Assembly: GCA_014155875.1 (NCBI GenBank)
Contig: JACEFZ010013232.1
Span: 1-64,000, forward strand
DNA: 64,000 nt
Source of the DNA: Cepaea nemoralis
Lineage: Eukaryota > Mollusca > Gastropoda > Stylommatophora > Helicidae
Direction of reading: 5' to 3'
The notes beneath the pieces were generated by a model, which saw nothing but the letters and a program-made list of their open reading frames with translations, was not told the DNA's origin and did no database searches. Shown here in pieces: positions 19,728-31,355 of this stretch (positions are counted from its first letter, which is position 1; each line of letters starts with the position of its first letter). The position numbers were made by a program, and so were the translations under genes.

Positions 19728-21990
19728 AGAACCGACATCACTGCACTCAGGACATTCCCATATGTGCTCCGTCCCCTCTTTCAACAGCCAGCGAAGAGTC
19801 ATACTACTAATCGTTCCCACCGCTATCTGATTTAAAGTTCTCATAGTCTTCCCTCTCAGTTTTGAGATTCTTACAGAACCCCTACCGATCTCCAGCAATC
19901 TCATTTCATTCCACATACGAGTTCTTAGTCTGTTCCCCCGCCTTCTCCACCTGGTCCCACAAACGCATGACCACCTCCCCATTGTCCATAGGCAATCTAC
20001 CACCAAGAGGTGCATTCCCTGCCAGCCTTTCAGTCTGTTCAGTACCCCGCAGCTCTGCATGGTCAGGGAAAAATATTGAATATATACAATTCTCATAATC
20101 TGTGATCATTGAAGCGATGATAGCCATTCCACACGAAACATTCCTTTCTCCACCTTACTAAGCATACTCTTTGAATCCGTAATGAATACAATGTGTGTTG
20201 CAGTAGTCTCCTCTAACCAACAGAATGCCGCTGTTACTGCTTCCACCTCCATTCTCATGCTGGAGGTCGTAGTCTCATATGCCAGACTCTCCTTTTTCAA
20301 GACTCGTCCATTAGCCTTTGCAATAAACCCCAACCACTACGTCTGTTTCTCACCACTGACCTATCGGTGTAGATGACTATGTCACCTTGATGAATGTTGC
20401 TCTGGATCAGATGTTGCACTTCAAACTCAGTGCGGCCCGCTGCCCATTCTCTGCACTCACGACCCAGTGTTACTATTACATTGTGCCAGTCCGTCATGTC
20501 TTCCGGAACTTCAACCCACTCTTTTCACGATTGATGGTCTCCAGATCACACACCTGACGTATAGATATTTCTGCCTGTGCCATCCAGGACCTGCCTCGTC
20601 TTAGTCTATGACCCTAGACCATATCCATGGCTTCATGCAGGGGGTGATCCCTATCTGCAGCAACTCTCAGGTACCATTAGGCCTGAAGGACTCTATGCCT
20701 ATCCGTCATTGTTGGTAGCGCCAGGATATGCCTCATGCATATAATTGGTGTGTCCTTTGTGCACCCCAGGATTACCCGCATGGCAGCATTCTTTATGCGC
20801 TCCAACCTTTCACGCTGGCTCTTTGATACTGTAAGCAGCCCCAAACCATATTCAATGACAGAAATTATTAACTGCTGAAAGAACCTGTAAGCATCCTGTG
20901 ATCTACCCCGGTTGCTGCCATAGCCCTCAATACATTAAGTCCCATACCAGCCTTCACCACCAAAGCCTCCACATAATCCTTAAAAGACAAACACCTGTCA
21001 AAGGTGATACTCAAGTACTTCAGTTTACTCTCTCGACTAAGAGGACATCCATTCAACATAATACCTGGGACATCTGCCTTCACGATCTGGTTATCCAGGG
21101 AGTACCACACAACCGATGACTTGTCTGGGTGTATAATGGCCCCTGCGTCCCTGCATCACACTGTCACCCTGTTTACATCCACCTGTAAGTCTTCCGCCAA
21201 ACTGGCCCTGTCTCTGCCCTGTCTGTACACCAGCACATCATCTGCAAATGTCCACACCTGGTGTCTCAATAGCTGCGATTTTGCTTGTTTAGACATTAAA
21301 GAGCACTGGGGACATGGGAGATCCCTGTGGCAACCCAGGTGTAATAGTACAGGGGTAAGAAGTTCAGGAACCCATGCGCAGTGCAACTTACTCTCATGGA
21401 GCACCACCGCAACCCATCTAACAAGGCAAGGGCAGATTTCCATGTCCAACAGTGTGTATATCAACCGATCATACCTGACCCTGTTATACGCATCCTCCAG
21501 GTCAAGAGCTACCACCACTGTCTCTTGTTTATCCTGGAAGCCCTCGTAGACATCAAATGCAAAAGTTGCAGCATTGGCCCAGGTGTCCTTCCCAGGGCGG
21601 TAACTCCCGAGCCCTTTGGAAAGCAGATTACGACTTTCCAAATGTCACTGGAGCCTGAGTGCTACTATGATTTCGAGGACTTTACCATACGTGTTTTGCA
21701 GGTTTATGGTTCGGTATCCATTAAGTCTGGAGTGATCTTCACTTGGCTTTGGGAGTGGGACCAGGTAGCTATGCAGCAAATCGTGAGGTATTTCCGTCGT
21801 ATTGATGCATAGATTGAAACATAGAGCCATCTCCTCCAAGTTCCCATCATTCAAGTTACTCATATATGGGTGTACCTCACCCCATACGGACCTGGCGCTG
21901 TCAAGAATTGGACAGTCATTGACTGATACCCTGGCAACATTAAAAAAAAAAAAAAAACAACAACAACCTAAGAACAGTAAAATATGCACC
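19728..21990 (-). pseudogene. RNase H-bearing LINE (I/Jockey-like), 5'-truncated and decayed
   Basis: Several frames on the minus strand together give one ordered ORF2 remnant. RT start: HSYLVPLPKP and RLNGYRTINLQN (near 21720). RT core: VVALDLEDAYNRVRYDRLIY with a catalytic Asp, then FADDVLVY (near 21240). RT thumb: LKYLSITFDRCLSF. RNase H: DIVIYTDRSVVRNRRSGWG, then RMEVEAVTAAFCWL, ITDSKSML, then HAELRGTEQTERLAGNA. The 3' end is CPECSDVGS followed by a stop. Multiple frameshifts show it is inactive. An RNase H domain after RT in a non-LTR element is typical of the I group. It fills most of the intron between exons 9 and 10. Confidence 0.8.
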
Positions 21991-22074
21991 ACACAATTCT
22001 CCTCTTCTGGTTGTGGAACCTATTTATGCAAACAATAGTTAACAAACAGGAACACACAAAAATGATTTATCTAA

Positions 22075-22255
22075 TAGTAAGATACAGACATTAGATATCT
22101 AACAGAAAGGTGCAGACATTAAATATCCAACATGTATAGACATTATTATTTTAAAAAAAACAAACATGTAGACATTAGATATCTAACAGAAAGATTCATA
22201 CTTGTGTTATGTAACAGAAAGACGCAGCCACCAGCTGTTTAACAAAAACACGCAC
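22075..22255. repeat. Degenerate about 28-bp repeat reaching the exon 9 donor
   Basis: Units of the kind GACATTAGATATCTAACAGAAAG repeat four to five times. The unit nearest the exon (22218-22255) includes the donor-side sequence: on the minus strand GTGCGTGTTTTTGTTAA is followed by the related GCTGCGTCTTTCTGTTA. The array therefore starts at the splice site. Confidence 0.6.
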
Positions 22256-22361
22256 CTCGTTCTATTAGTTTTTCTAGAAGTGATATCTTCTTCTCCAGAA
22301 GTTGGACTATGATATTCTTCTCAATGACCAATGCCCCAAAGGCATCCCTCTCTTTCGTCAG
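22256..22361 (-). CDS. CFAP58-like gene, exon 9
   Basis: 106 bp: 35 codons plus 1 nt. Acceptor CCATTGCAG before CTGACG; donor CGAG|GTGCGT. Enters in phase 0 and leaves in phase 1, which matches exon 10 and creates a Gly at the junction. The peptide includes LTKERDAFGALVIEKN and LLEKKISLLEKLIER. The CFAP58/CCDC146 coiled coil has at this place a pattern of the kind (S/T)xERDxLGxxLVxxNxxxxLLxEKI, so the match is specific beyond mere coiled-coil character. The protein acts in cilia and flagella (established for CFAP58); that role here is by homology. Confidence 0.75.
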
Positions 22362-22469
22362 CTGCAATGGAACACAACGCACAACCTTATTAGCAGCATT
22401 CTGATTAGGATTAACTATATTATTTCTACGATCTCTTTCCATGTGATCTAGTGCAGGAGTATGTCCCAC

Positions 22470-24200
22470 TGTTCGGCGCGCATATCCATTTACTTATGAT
22501 GGATTCGTCTCTGGATATAGAGTTTAGCTGTGAATATATTGTATAAGTAGCGGCTGCGTTGGCGGAACGTTAGGAAATTAGATTGGCAATGTCATGAGCC
22601 AGATCTGAAGAGGGAGTGTTCCTGTGCTCATCGCGGAAGGGAACGACTGGTCGCCTATTCCTCCACGCATCCAGGCCTGAAACATTTCAGGGAACTAACA
22701 AACACTTCACGTGCCCACATCAGATTTCCGATATGGGACTTGTTTGTTTGTGTTTTATATATCATAAGTGGCCTTGGACTTAGACAAATGGTGATATTTG
22801 ACAGGAGGTGGGACAGTTGTAATAAATAACCCCTTTACGCTCATCAAAGCGCATTGGGCACACAGTGCAAGGCCATATTTTTGTAGACCAATCTGCACTT
22901 GGTGGCTGATGTGGACAGTGTCACGCCGATGGATTTCACTTCCCTAGTCATTCCTGATACCTATTTTAGGCCTCGTCGACCTGGGAGCGCAGATCAATAA
23001 AAACGAAAATCCGAATTTGCCCAACTACGCATCGAACCCATGATCCCAGATCAGTAGGAGAGTGGCTAGCAAGTACACTACCTATACACCCAACTCCCAC
23101 CCCCTCCGCCGCCACCGAAGAAGTTTCCTGCTAAGAGTCTGTTGTGTTCTAACTATAAAATACCTCAAAACTCTCACATGGCAATCGGCGAGTAAGAAGG
23201 CCATTATTATTTTCTCCATCTGTTGCCTTGCATACTTCAGCTTCTTAGACAAAGGCTAGTGGCGATAATCATATACAAACTGGCGGAAGGTAAGAGGAAA
23301 CCATATCCAAAGCACCTTGTCCAAATTATGTTTATTAATAAATCGTATCAAGTTGATAACGTAGATAGGGATTCTGATGCAATCACTGCTGCAGGTAGGG
23401 AACATCTTGTGCTTCAAGTGATAATCGATTGCCATTATTAACCATAGGAAAATTACCTGCCAACACAACTTACATTCTGAGACATGGCGTGTCAGAACAC
23501 GCAAACACAATGGAACATTTAGAAAATATCGAGAATGCAATGACCAGAACGAGTATCAATGCACTCTGATACTTGATCACCGGGACCTGTTTTCACTTCA
23601 ATGTTATGATATGTTCGTTAAGTGGACAATACCTTCTGTTTGTGTGTGCTTCTAAAAGTGTGTGGAACGGATAAAGTAATTGGAACTCAATTCAAGACTA
23701 ATGTTATAAGTCGGAAATTGTGTCGCGGCATTGTTCCACACACTGATAGTGTTTTTTTTTTCGTTCGCTCGCTTTCAACTCAAGCGTTGTTCTCGCACGT
23801 TCTACTATTTCTAGTCCATTGCACTGATTTCCTTAGGAAATAGCATGCTCTGTGTTCTTTGACTTTTGTCAGCTCCATTTCATAACATTTTTATTTCCTT
23901 TAGTTTTTTGCCGAGGAATTCCACTATTGTGGATACTTTTAAACAAATGGATATTGTAAAACTCCACAATTATGATACTCACCCGATCTATTTGAGTCAG
24001 AGGCGGACTTCTGCGCCCAAAGAAGAAACTACGGGTTTCTTAGAAACGATGGTTACATATAATGTATTTAATTTAAATTAGGAAAGAATGATACTTTCAA
24101 AAGCATGTATTTGTGCACTTAACATTATATGTCTGACGCCCTTTAAGGCGTGTAAAGAGAACCTTTACTTCTAATACACAAACAGATTAACAACAAGAAC
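22470..24200. other. Intron 8, mostly unassigned
   Basis: A tRNA-like segment occurs on the minus strand at about 23025-23080 (A-box-like TGCTAGCCACTCTCC, B-box-like GGTTCGATGC), suggesting an unrelated SINE head. Otherwise I see no gene; short frames here (for example 23256-23540) show no family resemblance. Confidence 0.35.
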
Positions 24201-24213
24201 AATAACAACAGCA

Positions 24214-24260
24214 ATGAATCACCCATCGAGATGCCGTCATCAACAAACCCTTACACACCC

Positions 24261-24296
<36 letters not shown>

Positions 24297-24498
24297 AGAT
24301 ATCCCACTAAGATGCCGTCATCAACAACCGCTTACACCACCACTACCACTACCACCACCACCGCGACCGCCGTCCCACCACCACCACCACCACGACAACA
24401 ACAGCAAAAGCAGCAGCAGCAGCAGCAACAACAACAACAACAACAACAATAGATCACCCACAGAGATGCTGTCAGGAACGACCCCCTTACACACTCAC
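24214..24498. repeat. Triplicated donor-flanking unit with (AAC)n and other triplet tracts
   Basis: Three copies of a unit containing GATGC(C/T)GTCA..AAC followed by CTTACAC: near 24230, 24312 and 24465. Between them lie expanded (AAC)n, (CAC)n and (AGC)n tracts. The third copy runs into the donor of exon 8 (minus GTGAGTGTGTAAGG), so the repeat family is anchored at the splice site. Confidence 0.7.
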
Positions 24499-24690
24499 CG
24501 ACTTTAACTTAGTTTTCTGGATGACGTCTTCTTGCCGGATTACGTTCAACGTGTCTCTCAGGGCGTTGGACTCTTTCTTCTGAAGGTCCAGCATCTGCAA
24601 ATGTTTCTCGATGGTCGCTTTGAGGTCGCAGATGTCCTTGTACTGAGCCGCTATTCTGTTCATGCGTTGCACAAGCTGCTTCTGCAGCAG
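24499..24690 (-). CDS. CFAP58-like gene, exon 8
   Basis: 192 bp, 64 codons, phase 0 at both ends. Acceptor GATGACAG before CTGCTG (an alternative acceptor 6 bp downstream, CTGCAG, is possible); strong donor AAGTCG|GTGAGT. The peptide is a continuous heptad-like helix (RIAAQYKDICDLKATIEK, LDLQKKESNALRDTLNVI). It immediately precedes the LTKERD block of exon 9, the same order as in CFAP58-type proteins, where a charged EAE-rich helix precedes the ERDxLG motif. Confidence 0.72.
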
Positions 24691-24699
24691 CTGTCATCG

Positions 24700-26220
24700 C
24701 GGACCAGAGTAGATTTTATTAGTCGAGACATTAATAGTTAAATATATGAATAGGAGAAGCCATATGTCCTTGGATCCACCGTTTATTCATAGTTTCATCA
24801 TCGCTCGGCCCATTCATTCATCGATCGATACATCCATCAATCGATGCACACATTGACCCATGCCTGCATGCATCAATCTCTCCCTCAGTCCAACAACTTA
24901 CTCACCCGCGTGCTCATTCAAGATTTAATCCATCTACCCCATTGTCATTCTGTTTACCAACCTACAAACCTGCTTACCAACTTATCAATCAACAAATCAA
25001 CCGCCCAACTTATCTACCTACCTACCTTACATACCTATCTACGAAAATAACTAGACACCGACCTATCTACCTACCTACCTGTTACCTGTCTATCTGTTGT
25101 GTGTCTATCTGTCTTACTTTCCCCACCGGCCCGCATAGCCTGACATTCCTTTTGCCGGGTTCTTTTTTCTCTGCGTTTCTGAAGTGTCCTCCTTTCACAG
25201 AATTCAAGATGATTCCCCACAGCACATCTTCCCGTGTTCCTGTCACAAGTCTTCCTCTACCCCAACAAACACTAATGTCTCGCGTGCACATTATAACAGA
25301 GGGTACCGGGTATGGACTGTTGACGTACCTAGATCAGCCAGTATTCTGGGGTCAGGTGAATTTATTATTAACAAAAACCTAAAAATGGGTGTGAGAGTAC
25401 GAGAGGTCAAATTAATTACTACGCTTGACTAGTAGCAATAAGTATATCAGTACGCTGGAAACGCAGTCAAAAATTGATTCCCGAACATCTTCCTGTCCAT
25501 CTTGTACGAAAGATAACAGATTCTAGAGCGCATTGCTGGTCCAGAACAACCTAGAATTTGTAACAGATGTCATGATGGCTGGAATTGTTGTGCTGGAACA
25601 AAAGAGTACTACCTAATTTACGATCACGTTAGTAAAGATCGAAACAACAGAACTTGTGGCGTCCACTTATTGGTTAACTGTGAAATATTGAAGCAGCGTG
25701 TGTCCTCACATTGTACACTGATACATTGTGCACTATCTCATAAACTGTGCGACAACATATCTTTGAATCGTTGCTGTGTGCGTCAAATTTAGTTATATTT
25801 GTTATCTATCCATAGAGAAAGTCCTTTGGGATGGCTTCATCTGGCACGCAGTATGTATGGTCAAGCCACATTATTTTGCAGTGTCTAAGAGTCGTTATAC
25901 TGTAGTTTGACTATTGTGTGAGAGTGCTTTAAAACTTACACTGTCCTTTCAACAAAAGCCAAGAATACAACGCAGAAAACGTAGGTGGCAGGCGTTGTGT
26001 CTTTTCTCTGGTTGGACATCAATGGTCCATGTCTCTATACTTCATAAGAAAGATCTGATAATCCAGTCTGTATGTACAACTGATGTAGGCTTCACTGTTT
26101 GTGTAAGTTCTCTCAATACAATTTTCGTGGGACACAAGGAAGTGCCTTACCATTGAATATAGGATTGTTAATGTCTACACCCGGAGAAATATTTACATGA
26201 CAACAAAGAAAAAACAAACA
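24700..26220. other. Intron 7 sequence, unassigned
   Basis: 24780-25110 is a low-complexity stretch of degenerate CCAT/CTAC/ATCA short repeats. From 25130 to 26220 I see nothing that resembles a gene or known repeat; a frame at 25914-26156 has no recognisable features. Confidence 0.35.
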
Positions 26221-26270
26221 AACACACACACACACACACGAACGCACCCACGCACGCACGCAGACACACA
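26220..26270. repeat. (AC)n-rich microsatellite
   Basis: Runs of CACACA and interrupted ACGC repeats. No other content. Confidence 0.85.
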
Positions 26271-26274
26271 CATC

Positions 26275-26600
26275 TTTAGGGTACAAGCCTTATCCTGGTG
26301 CGAGGAAATGCAACCTAAAGACTACAGGTCATGGCAGGGCAGACACTAAGCTTTGGTCGTCAAGTAGTCTAGGTTCGAAGATCCGACAAGCGGACAGTTA
26401 GAGCATTGCTTTGTCGATTCATCAGCTTCTGCAGCTTGCATTGTTCCAGATGTATTGGAGTTACCCTTCCTCTGTAGTAAACTAGCCAGGCCAAGAGGAG
26501 GATCATGCTGCACATGCAACACATGATCTCTGAACGCAGCCCAAGCTTTGTATTATGGAGAGGTATAACTCCACCACAAACTATCGTCTCTCAAGATGGC
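26275..26600 (+). mobile_element. Dispersed retroposon fragment, inverted relative at 48375-48625
   Basis: Shares ordered blocks with the reverse complement of 48375-48625: GTACAAGCCTTA, AAATGCAACCTAAAGACTA, CATGGC.GGGCAGAC, GCAGCTTCTGCAGCTTGC, CCAGATGTATTGG, GAGGATCATGCT. It ends in an ACTATCGTCTCTCAAGATGGCA block and a (TTC)n tail, the kind of 3' end seen on the LINE at 18600. Probably the 3' part of a LINE. Confidence 0.6.
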
Positions 26601-26601
26601 A

Positions 26602-26632
<31 letters not shown>

Positions 26633-26778
26633 CTTCTTCTTCTTCTTCTTCTTCTTCTTCTTCTTCTTCTTCTTCTTCTTCTTCTTCCTTCTTCTTCTTC
26701 TTCTTCTTCTTCTTCTTCTTCTTCTTCTTCTTCTTCTTCTTCTTCTTCTTCTTCTTCTTCTTCTTCTTCTTCTTCTTC

Positions 26779-26810
<32 letters not shown>

Positions 26811-26826
26811 CTTCTACTTCTTCGTT
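26600..26826. repeat. (TTC)n microsatellite
   Basis: About 75 TTC/CTT units with few interruptions (TCCTTC, CTACTTC). Poly-Ser, Phe and Leu frames are artefacts. Confidence 0.97.
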
Positions 26827-26924
26827 TCTCTTTTGAAGGAAACGCCCCTGACCTAGTTATGCACCTCGCAGACCAGTGTGTCCGACTTCGGCATGCATTA
26901 TTGTAAGTTATGCTTCCTCTAGAC

Positions 26925-27308
26925 CAGTGGTTCTCAACCGTTTGGGAAAGGGGGGCATTTTAGGGTTTCCGTGGGGGAGGTGGGAATTAAGATTATTTTA
27001 AGATCTCGTTATTATAAGAACTGATTATTTGATATTGTTTTTTTTTCCTTCATACTTTACTGTTCGGTGCTTCTCACCCTTCTGAAATTCGTTTCATAAC
27101 ATAAGTAGACCCGCAAATCATGTTTTGTGTATACGTCTAGACTTTATTAAATTTAGCTTCCATTTTTACGTATGCTGTGTAAAAAAAGGAAAAAAAAGGG
27201 GGGGGGGGATTATAGGGAGGAAAATGTTTAAAAAGGTGGGGGGGGGGGGATGACATTCTGAACATATGGTGAAGGGGTGCATGGGCCAAAACTGGTTTAT
27301 AACCACTG
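26925..27308 (+). mobile_element. hAT-type MITE, copy 1, complete
   Basis: 384 bp flanked by a perfect 8-bp direct repeat CTCTAGAC (26917-26924 and 27309-27316). Termini are inverted: left CAGTGGTTCTCAACC, right (reverse complement) CAGTGGTTATAAACC. An 8-bp duplication and CAGTGGTTCTCAACC-like ends are hallmarks of hAT elements. There is no transposase, so it is non-autonomous. The interior contains G-homopolymers at 27197-27209 and 27237-27249. It lies in the intron between exons 7 and 8. Confidence 0.88.
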
Positions 27309-27513
27309 CTCTAGACAGACCCAATCTAAGGTAACGGGCTCTGACTGCCTGTGGTTTTCTGTCTTTGTGTCTTTCAATGTGTCTGTCTTTATTCATTTCG
27401 ATTTATCTTAGTATTTACTGAGCTATTTGTGTGTCTAGTGTCGAGCGCGCGTGCACGTGTGTGTGTATTGATACATGTATTGATTTCAATACAGACACAT
27501 GTGGGTTACTCAC

Positions 27514-27609
27514 TAAAACTGTGTCCACGTTCTTGTTGCATTCATTGACGGCGGAAGTTTTCTCAGCTTCAGTGAACTTGAGCAACTGGGTCATCATGTC
27601 ATTCAGCTC
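27514..27609 (-). CDS. CFAP58-like gene, exon 7
   Basis: 96 bp, 32 codons, phase 0 at both ends. Acceptor TTATTGCAG before GAGCTG; donor TTTTA|GTGAGT. The peptide (ELNDMMTQLLKFTEAEKTSA, then VNECNKNVDTVL) has heptad-type hydrophobic spacing. It is too short to assign alone; its place in the gene rests on strand, splice sites and phase continuity with exons 6 and 8. Confidence 0.68.
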
Positions 27610-27699
27610 CTGCAATAACAGCGCAACATTGGATCACCAACCAGGTATAACCGGCAGAACAATACAGCCTAGAATCACAGGCCGATTCACATAACATAT

Positions 27700-28108
27700 G
27701 GCTTTATACACCAAACACTGACCCATGTACGCAGGCACACAGATACATACAAGCAAACGTACACACACACATACACACATACACAAACACAGACACACAC
27801 AAATACAGACAGATATCGAAGACATACACATGGAGACATAGATGGACAGACACACAGACACAGGCCCATACAGGCACTGACAGATATAGACATAGATAGA
27901 CAGACCCACACACTCATACACACATATACACACAGACATATACACTGACACACGCAGACACAGACAGACAGACAGCTAACCAGCCAGCCAGATAGATGGA
28001 TGGATGAATGGTTGGATGGATGGATAGATAAATAGATAGGCAGGCAGGCAGGCAAGCAGGCAGATAATAGACAGACAAACAGGCAGGCAGACTGACAGAC
28101 AGACAGAC

Positions 28109-28141
<33 letters not shown>

Positions 28142-28164
28142 TAGATAGATAGACAGATATATAG

Positions 28165-28210
<46 letters not shown>

Positions 28211-28211
28211 G

Positions 28212-28244
<33 letters not shown>

Positions 28245-28250
28245 CGCCAT
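27700..28250. repeat. Compound microsatellite: (AC)n/(CAGA)n/(GATA)n
   Basis: Degenerate ACAC and CAGACA repeats (27740-27970), then GATG, GGCA, CAGA and long GATA runs (28080-28243). The GATA tract ends about 20 bp from the donor of exon 6. Cys/Val/Leu-rich frames across it are artefacts. Confidence 0.95.
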
Positions 28251-28265
28251 ATATCTTGTAATTAC

Positions 28266-28427
28266 CATCTGCCGCAAGTGGTTTGTCTGGGATATCAAGT
28301 TGGCCTGCCGCAGGTTATTGATTTTCGAATACGCATCTTTCAGCACGTCCTCCAGGTTGGACAGACTGAGCACCAGTGAATCGTTTCTGGTGTCCTTTAT
28401 TCGAATCGTGGCTTCGTGATCCTTACA
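28266..28427 (-). CDS. CFAP58-like gene, exon 6
   Basis: 162 bp, 54 codons, phase 0 at both ends. Acceptor TATTTCTTAG before TGTAAG; donor CAGATG|GTAATT. The peptide reads as a helix (RIKDTRNDSLVLSLSNLEDV, then LKDAYSKINNLRQANLISQT) with regular leucines, consistent with a long coiled coil. It is separated from exon 5 by 12 kb that contain element B. Confidence 0.7.
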
Positions 28428-28563
28428 CTAAGAAATACAGAAGAACACGGTTTGCAGTAGTGGCTACGATGGTAATTAGTAACTAGTAATTCGTCAAACA
28501 TTGGATTGTTCACTGACAAATAAGGAAAGTGAGCTATCTCGAGGCAGATTGTTGTTCACCTGT

Positions 28564-28931
28564 TATCTGTCTGTAATGTGTTGGGGTATCATCCTTGCAC
28601 TCCGGACAAGTCCATAGGTGCTCAGATGAATCAGCGTTCGGCGACTAATAGTACCAATTCTGTGTTGGTTGACGAGGTCCCTCATTCTCCCAATGTGCCC
28701 CTTGTCTCTGGTCGTACCAATTCTTACTCCCGAACCTCTCATTCTGGATAATGATGTGGATTCACTGCCGTCAAAGTCCTCAGCTATCAACATCTCTCTA
28801 AGGGTACTAATAATATCCATGGGCTGGCCATCTGCAGGGGATGCAGAGCCAGCAAGTTTATCAGCTCGTTCATGACCCTCTAACTCCCTGCATGTCCCAG
28901 GAACAGACCTCCGTAGCGATTCAGTCCACTG
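28564..28931 (-). pseudogene. LINE 3' fragment, broken by element B
   Basis: On the minus strand near the 3' end one frame reads HLWTCPECKDDTPTHYRQ, resembling the C-terminal CPEC block of the RNase H-bearing LINE at 19728-21990. Upstream frames include an Arg-rich region (MRDLVNQHRIG). Element B inserted at its right edge, with TCTAC duplicated. Confidence 0.5.
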
Positions 28932-28936
28932 TCTAC

Positions 28937-30981
28937 TGTCATGATTTCACTGTGTATCAACCTGATAATAACAATACAGACGATCATAATTATGGCCTGT
29001 GTGCAAAGCTACATTTGTTTTTTTTAACCGGGATAGAAAAACAATAAAGTCGGACTGCACAGCTGCAGTTGTTTACCAGTTAGATCAAAGACAGTCTATG
29101 TTGGCAGCTACAACTTGTTGGGAGCGGTCGGGAGACCTTGAGAAGTTTCTGACATCAAAAGGAATTGGCGGCTTGTTGTTGAGACAATGCAGCAACGCGG
29201 GCTTGTTTGGGTGTCAAACCAAGAAAAGACCACTCGTACATTTGATTAAGTCTTGGATAGACAGAAGATATGTCGGGGAATTGTGGACACGTGGTTTTAA
29301 CACGCTGGCTTGTTGAAGCTGTCAGGACAGGAGAAGTTAACTCCTGCATTAAGATTTTGAACTAGGTTAGGGCCCTTGAGCGACAACCGCGGAACATCAA
29401 AGATTTCTCGGGAACACTCCTGGCGCTGTGAATAAACAAGACTGGGATAAATTAGTGTGGCCAAGGATTGTGACTAAGATTGACGTGTTTGTGTGTGTGC
29501 TGCAGTTAGGAAATTCGGAGAACATCTATTGTGTTAGATTTAAGTAACATTAGATAACATATGCCTTAATGGCAAGTTATAGATGTCATCCAGGATTGAT
29601 GCAGTTGTGCTTAAGGTATTGTAGAGAGTATATTTAAGCCTAGTTAATATAAGCAGTAGCCTCGGTAAAACTTGCTAGAGTAATGAATAGAATTAGCTCT
29701 GCTAGTGAGAATTGTGTAGTGGGGTGATATTGGGGAAATTGGGGATGGGGAGAATGTACAATGATGGGATCTTCTAGTGATGTCTGCTAGGGGTCTACAC
29801 TTTACATTTTGCTCTGTCCTGATCTTAACCCACTGCAGACCGGAGTGAAGAACTCCTATGCCCATGACAGAGAATGTTCACTGTCATGTATCTGAGTGAG
29901 GCGGACACCCCCCCCCCCCCAATCCAATGGAGGTTGGGGACAGTTGCTATCACCCAATGTGTTGTTCTCTCGTTGACAGGTTCCTTTAGGTCACTCAAGT
30001 CACTGAGAATGGAGACCTTGGTGCAGGCAGTTGGTCAACATCTTTTGCACTTAGCCCATGATAGAAAGGGTTTACGGGAACAAGCATAAGAGGGATTATC
30101 AAACGTCACACATTAACAGAATACAAGAAATTGTTTTCTCCACACCATTTTGGAGGAAGACCAATCGTCAAATTAATGTTTCAAACATCACTTGGGAACA
30201 GAATAGTAAAAAGTGAATTTCTTTTACACCACCTGGGAACAGCCCAGTGGCAGTATGTTTTACACGACAGGTGAACAAACAAAGAGATACAGTTATTCCC
30301 CATCACATGGGAATAAATCAGTATAAACTTATTAGGAAGTTAGTATAACAATGGTCTTATGAACAGTAGACACTTGAGACAGGAAGTACATTTATTACAA
30401 AGAACAGTATGTTCGTGTCCTCACTAGACAAGGGTGTTATAAGTATAGGAACAAATTAGACATATATTAACTGTGTGATCCAGACAGGATTTAGGGTCGG
30501 ACTGTGACTAGTTCTTTTGAGGGATCAAACAGCCACCGGTGGAAATCTACATCTAGCAGGATGGACACATACCTGGGTGAGGTCTTCGTGGACTGAATGA
30601 AGATGTGGTGTGATCCTTTCTGGGATGATCGGGCTGGGCTCTTCAGCTACCTGGTCTAAGTCTGCACCCACTAGAATATTCGACACACATTCTACACATT
30701 ACTAACACACACTTCTCACACTTATACTCTTTGCTTAATAAATTATTTTGTATTTATTTGTTAAAGCTAGAGTTGTGGAGTATGTTATGTTGGGGAGGAG
30801 TGAGAGGGGGCATGATCTAAGGGTGAGTGAGAGTAAGAAAAAGGGGTTTGCAGACCGACGGAGTTTTGTGGACGGAGTCTGGTGGTTTCTCTAGGACAAT
30901 AATATTGGGGTAATAAAAATGTAGTGTTGATTCCCCCCACTCCAGGGACAACACGAAAGTAAGTAAGGAAGACTTACGACA
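28937..30981 (+). repeat. Element B 5' LTR (2045 bp)
   Basis: Begins TGTCATGATT and ends TTACGACA. A poly(A) signal (GCTTAATAAATT) lies near 30735. A pyrimidine-rich stretch followed by GACAG|GTTCC near 29965-29985 resembles a splice acceptor and recurs in the C and D LTRs. A C-homopolymer sits at 29908-29921. Short internal frames are not genes. Confidence 0.93.
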
Positions 30982-30986
30982 TTTAT

Positions 30987-31110
30987 TGGGGGCTCGTAAA
31001 CGTGATCTTTGGACAGCGGGATCTCTTGTAAGCGGGATCTCTTGGAAGCGGGATCCTTTGACAGGGGGATCTCCTGACAACGGGGTCTTTTGACACAGGG
31101 ATCGTTACTA
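30987..31110 (+). promoter_or_regulatory. Element B primer-binding site and leader repeats
   Basis: TGGGGGCTCGT lies 5 bp after the LTR. This matches the known proline-tRNA primer-binding site start (as in murine gammaretroviruses). It is followed by three to four imperfect 32-bp repeats of the type CTCGTAAACGTGATCTTTGG / ACAGCGGGATCT, the first overlapping the primer site. A role in RNA packaging or dimerisation is possible but inferred. Confidence 0.7.
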
Positions 31111-31355
31111 AGAGGACGGTGATATTGTTGGAGAGAGAATCCAGCTAGAGTGAATGTGGATAGGGGTTAGGATACATATCTTACCTGTTCACACCTCACA
31201 CGTCTGCATAGGTCTGTGGTCCTGATTCTTCTCTTGTCACTGAGTGATTGTGTTGTGTGTGGTCTTAATTATTAGATTAACAGTGATTGTTCATTATATA
31301 TAAATTCCTCTTGGAGATAATCTGCACCCTATCTGCTGACTTACCTGTCTGAAAA

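Noticed and set aside
19439..19741. 100-residue ATTLKHL-repeat protein on the minus strand
   Set aside because: The 21-bp minisatellite has a period divisible by three, so long frames arise automatically.
26505..26906. Poly-Phe/Leu/Ser proteins
   Set aside because: They are translations of a (TTC)n tract in three frames.
27634..28373. Cys-rich 228-residue minus ORF as a secreted peptide gene
   Set aside because: All but its first 44 codons is AC/GATA repeat; those first codons are exon 6 of the coiled-coil gene.
28564..28820. Host protein-coding exon (85 codons, minus)
   Set aside because: Its end matches the CPEC C-terminus of a LINE in another frame, and no splice sites fit the coiled-coil gene phases.
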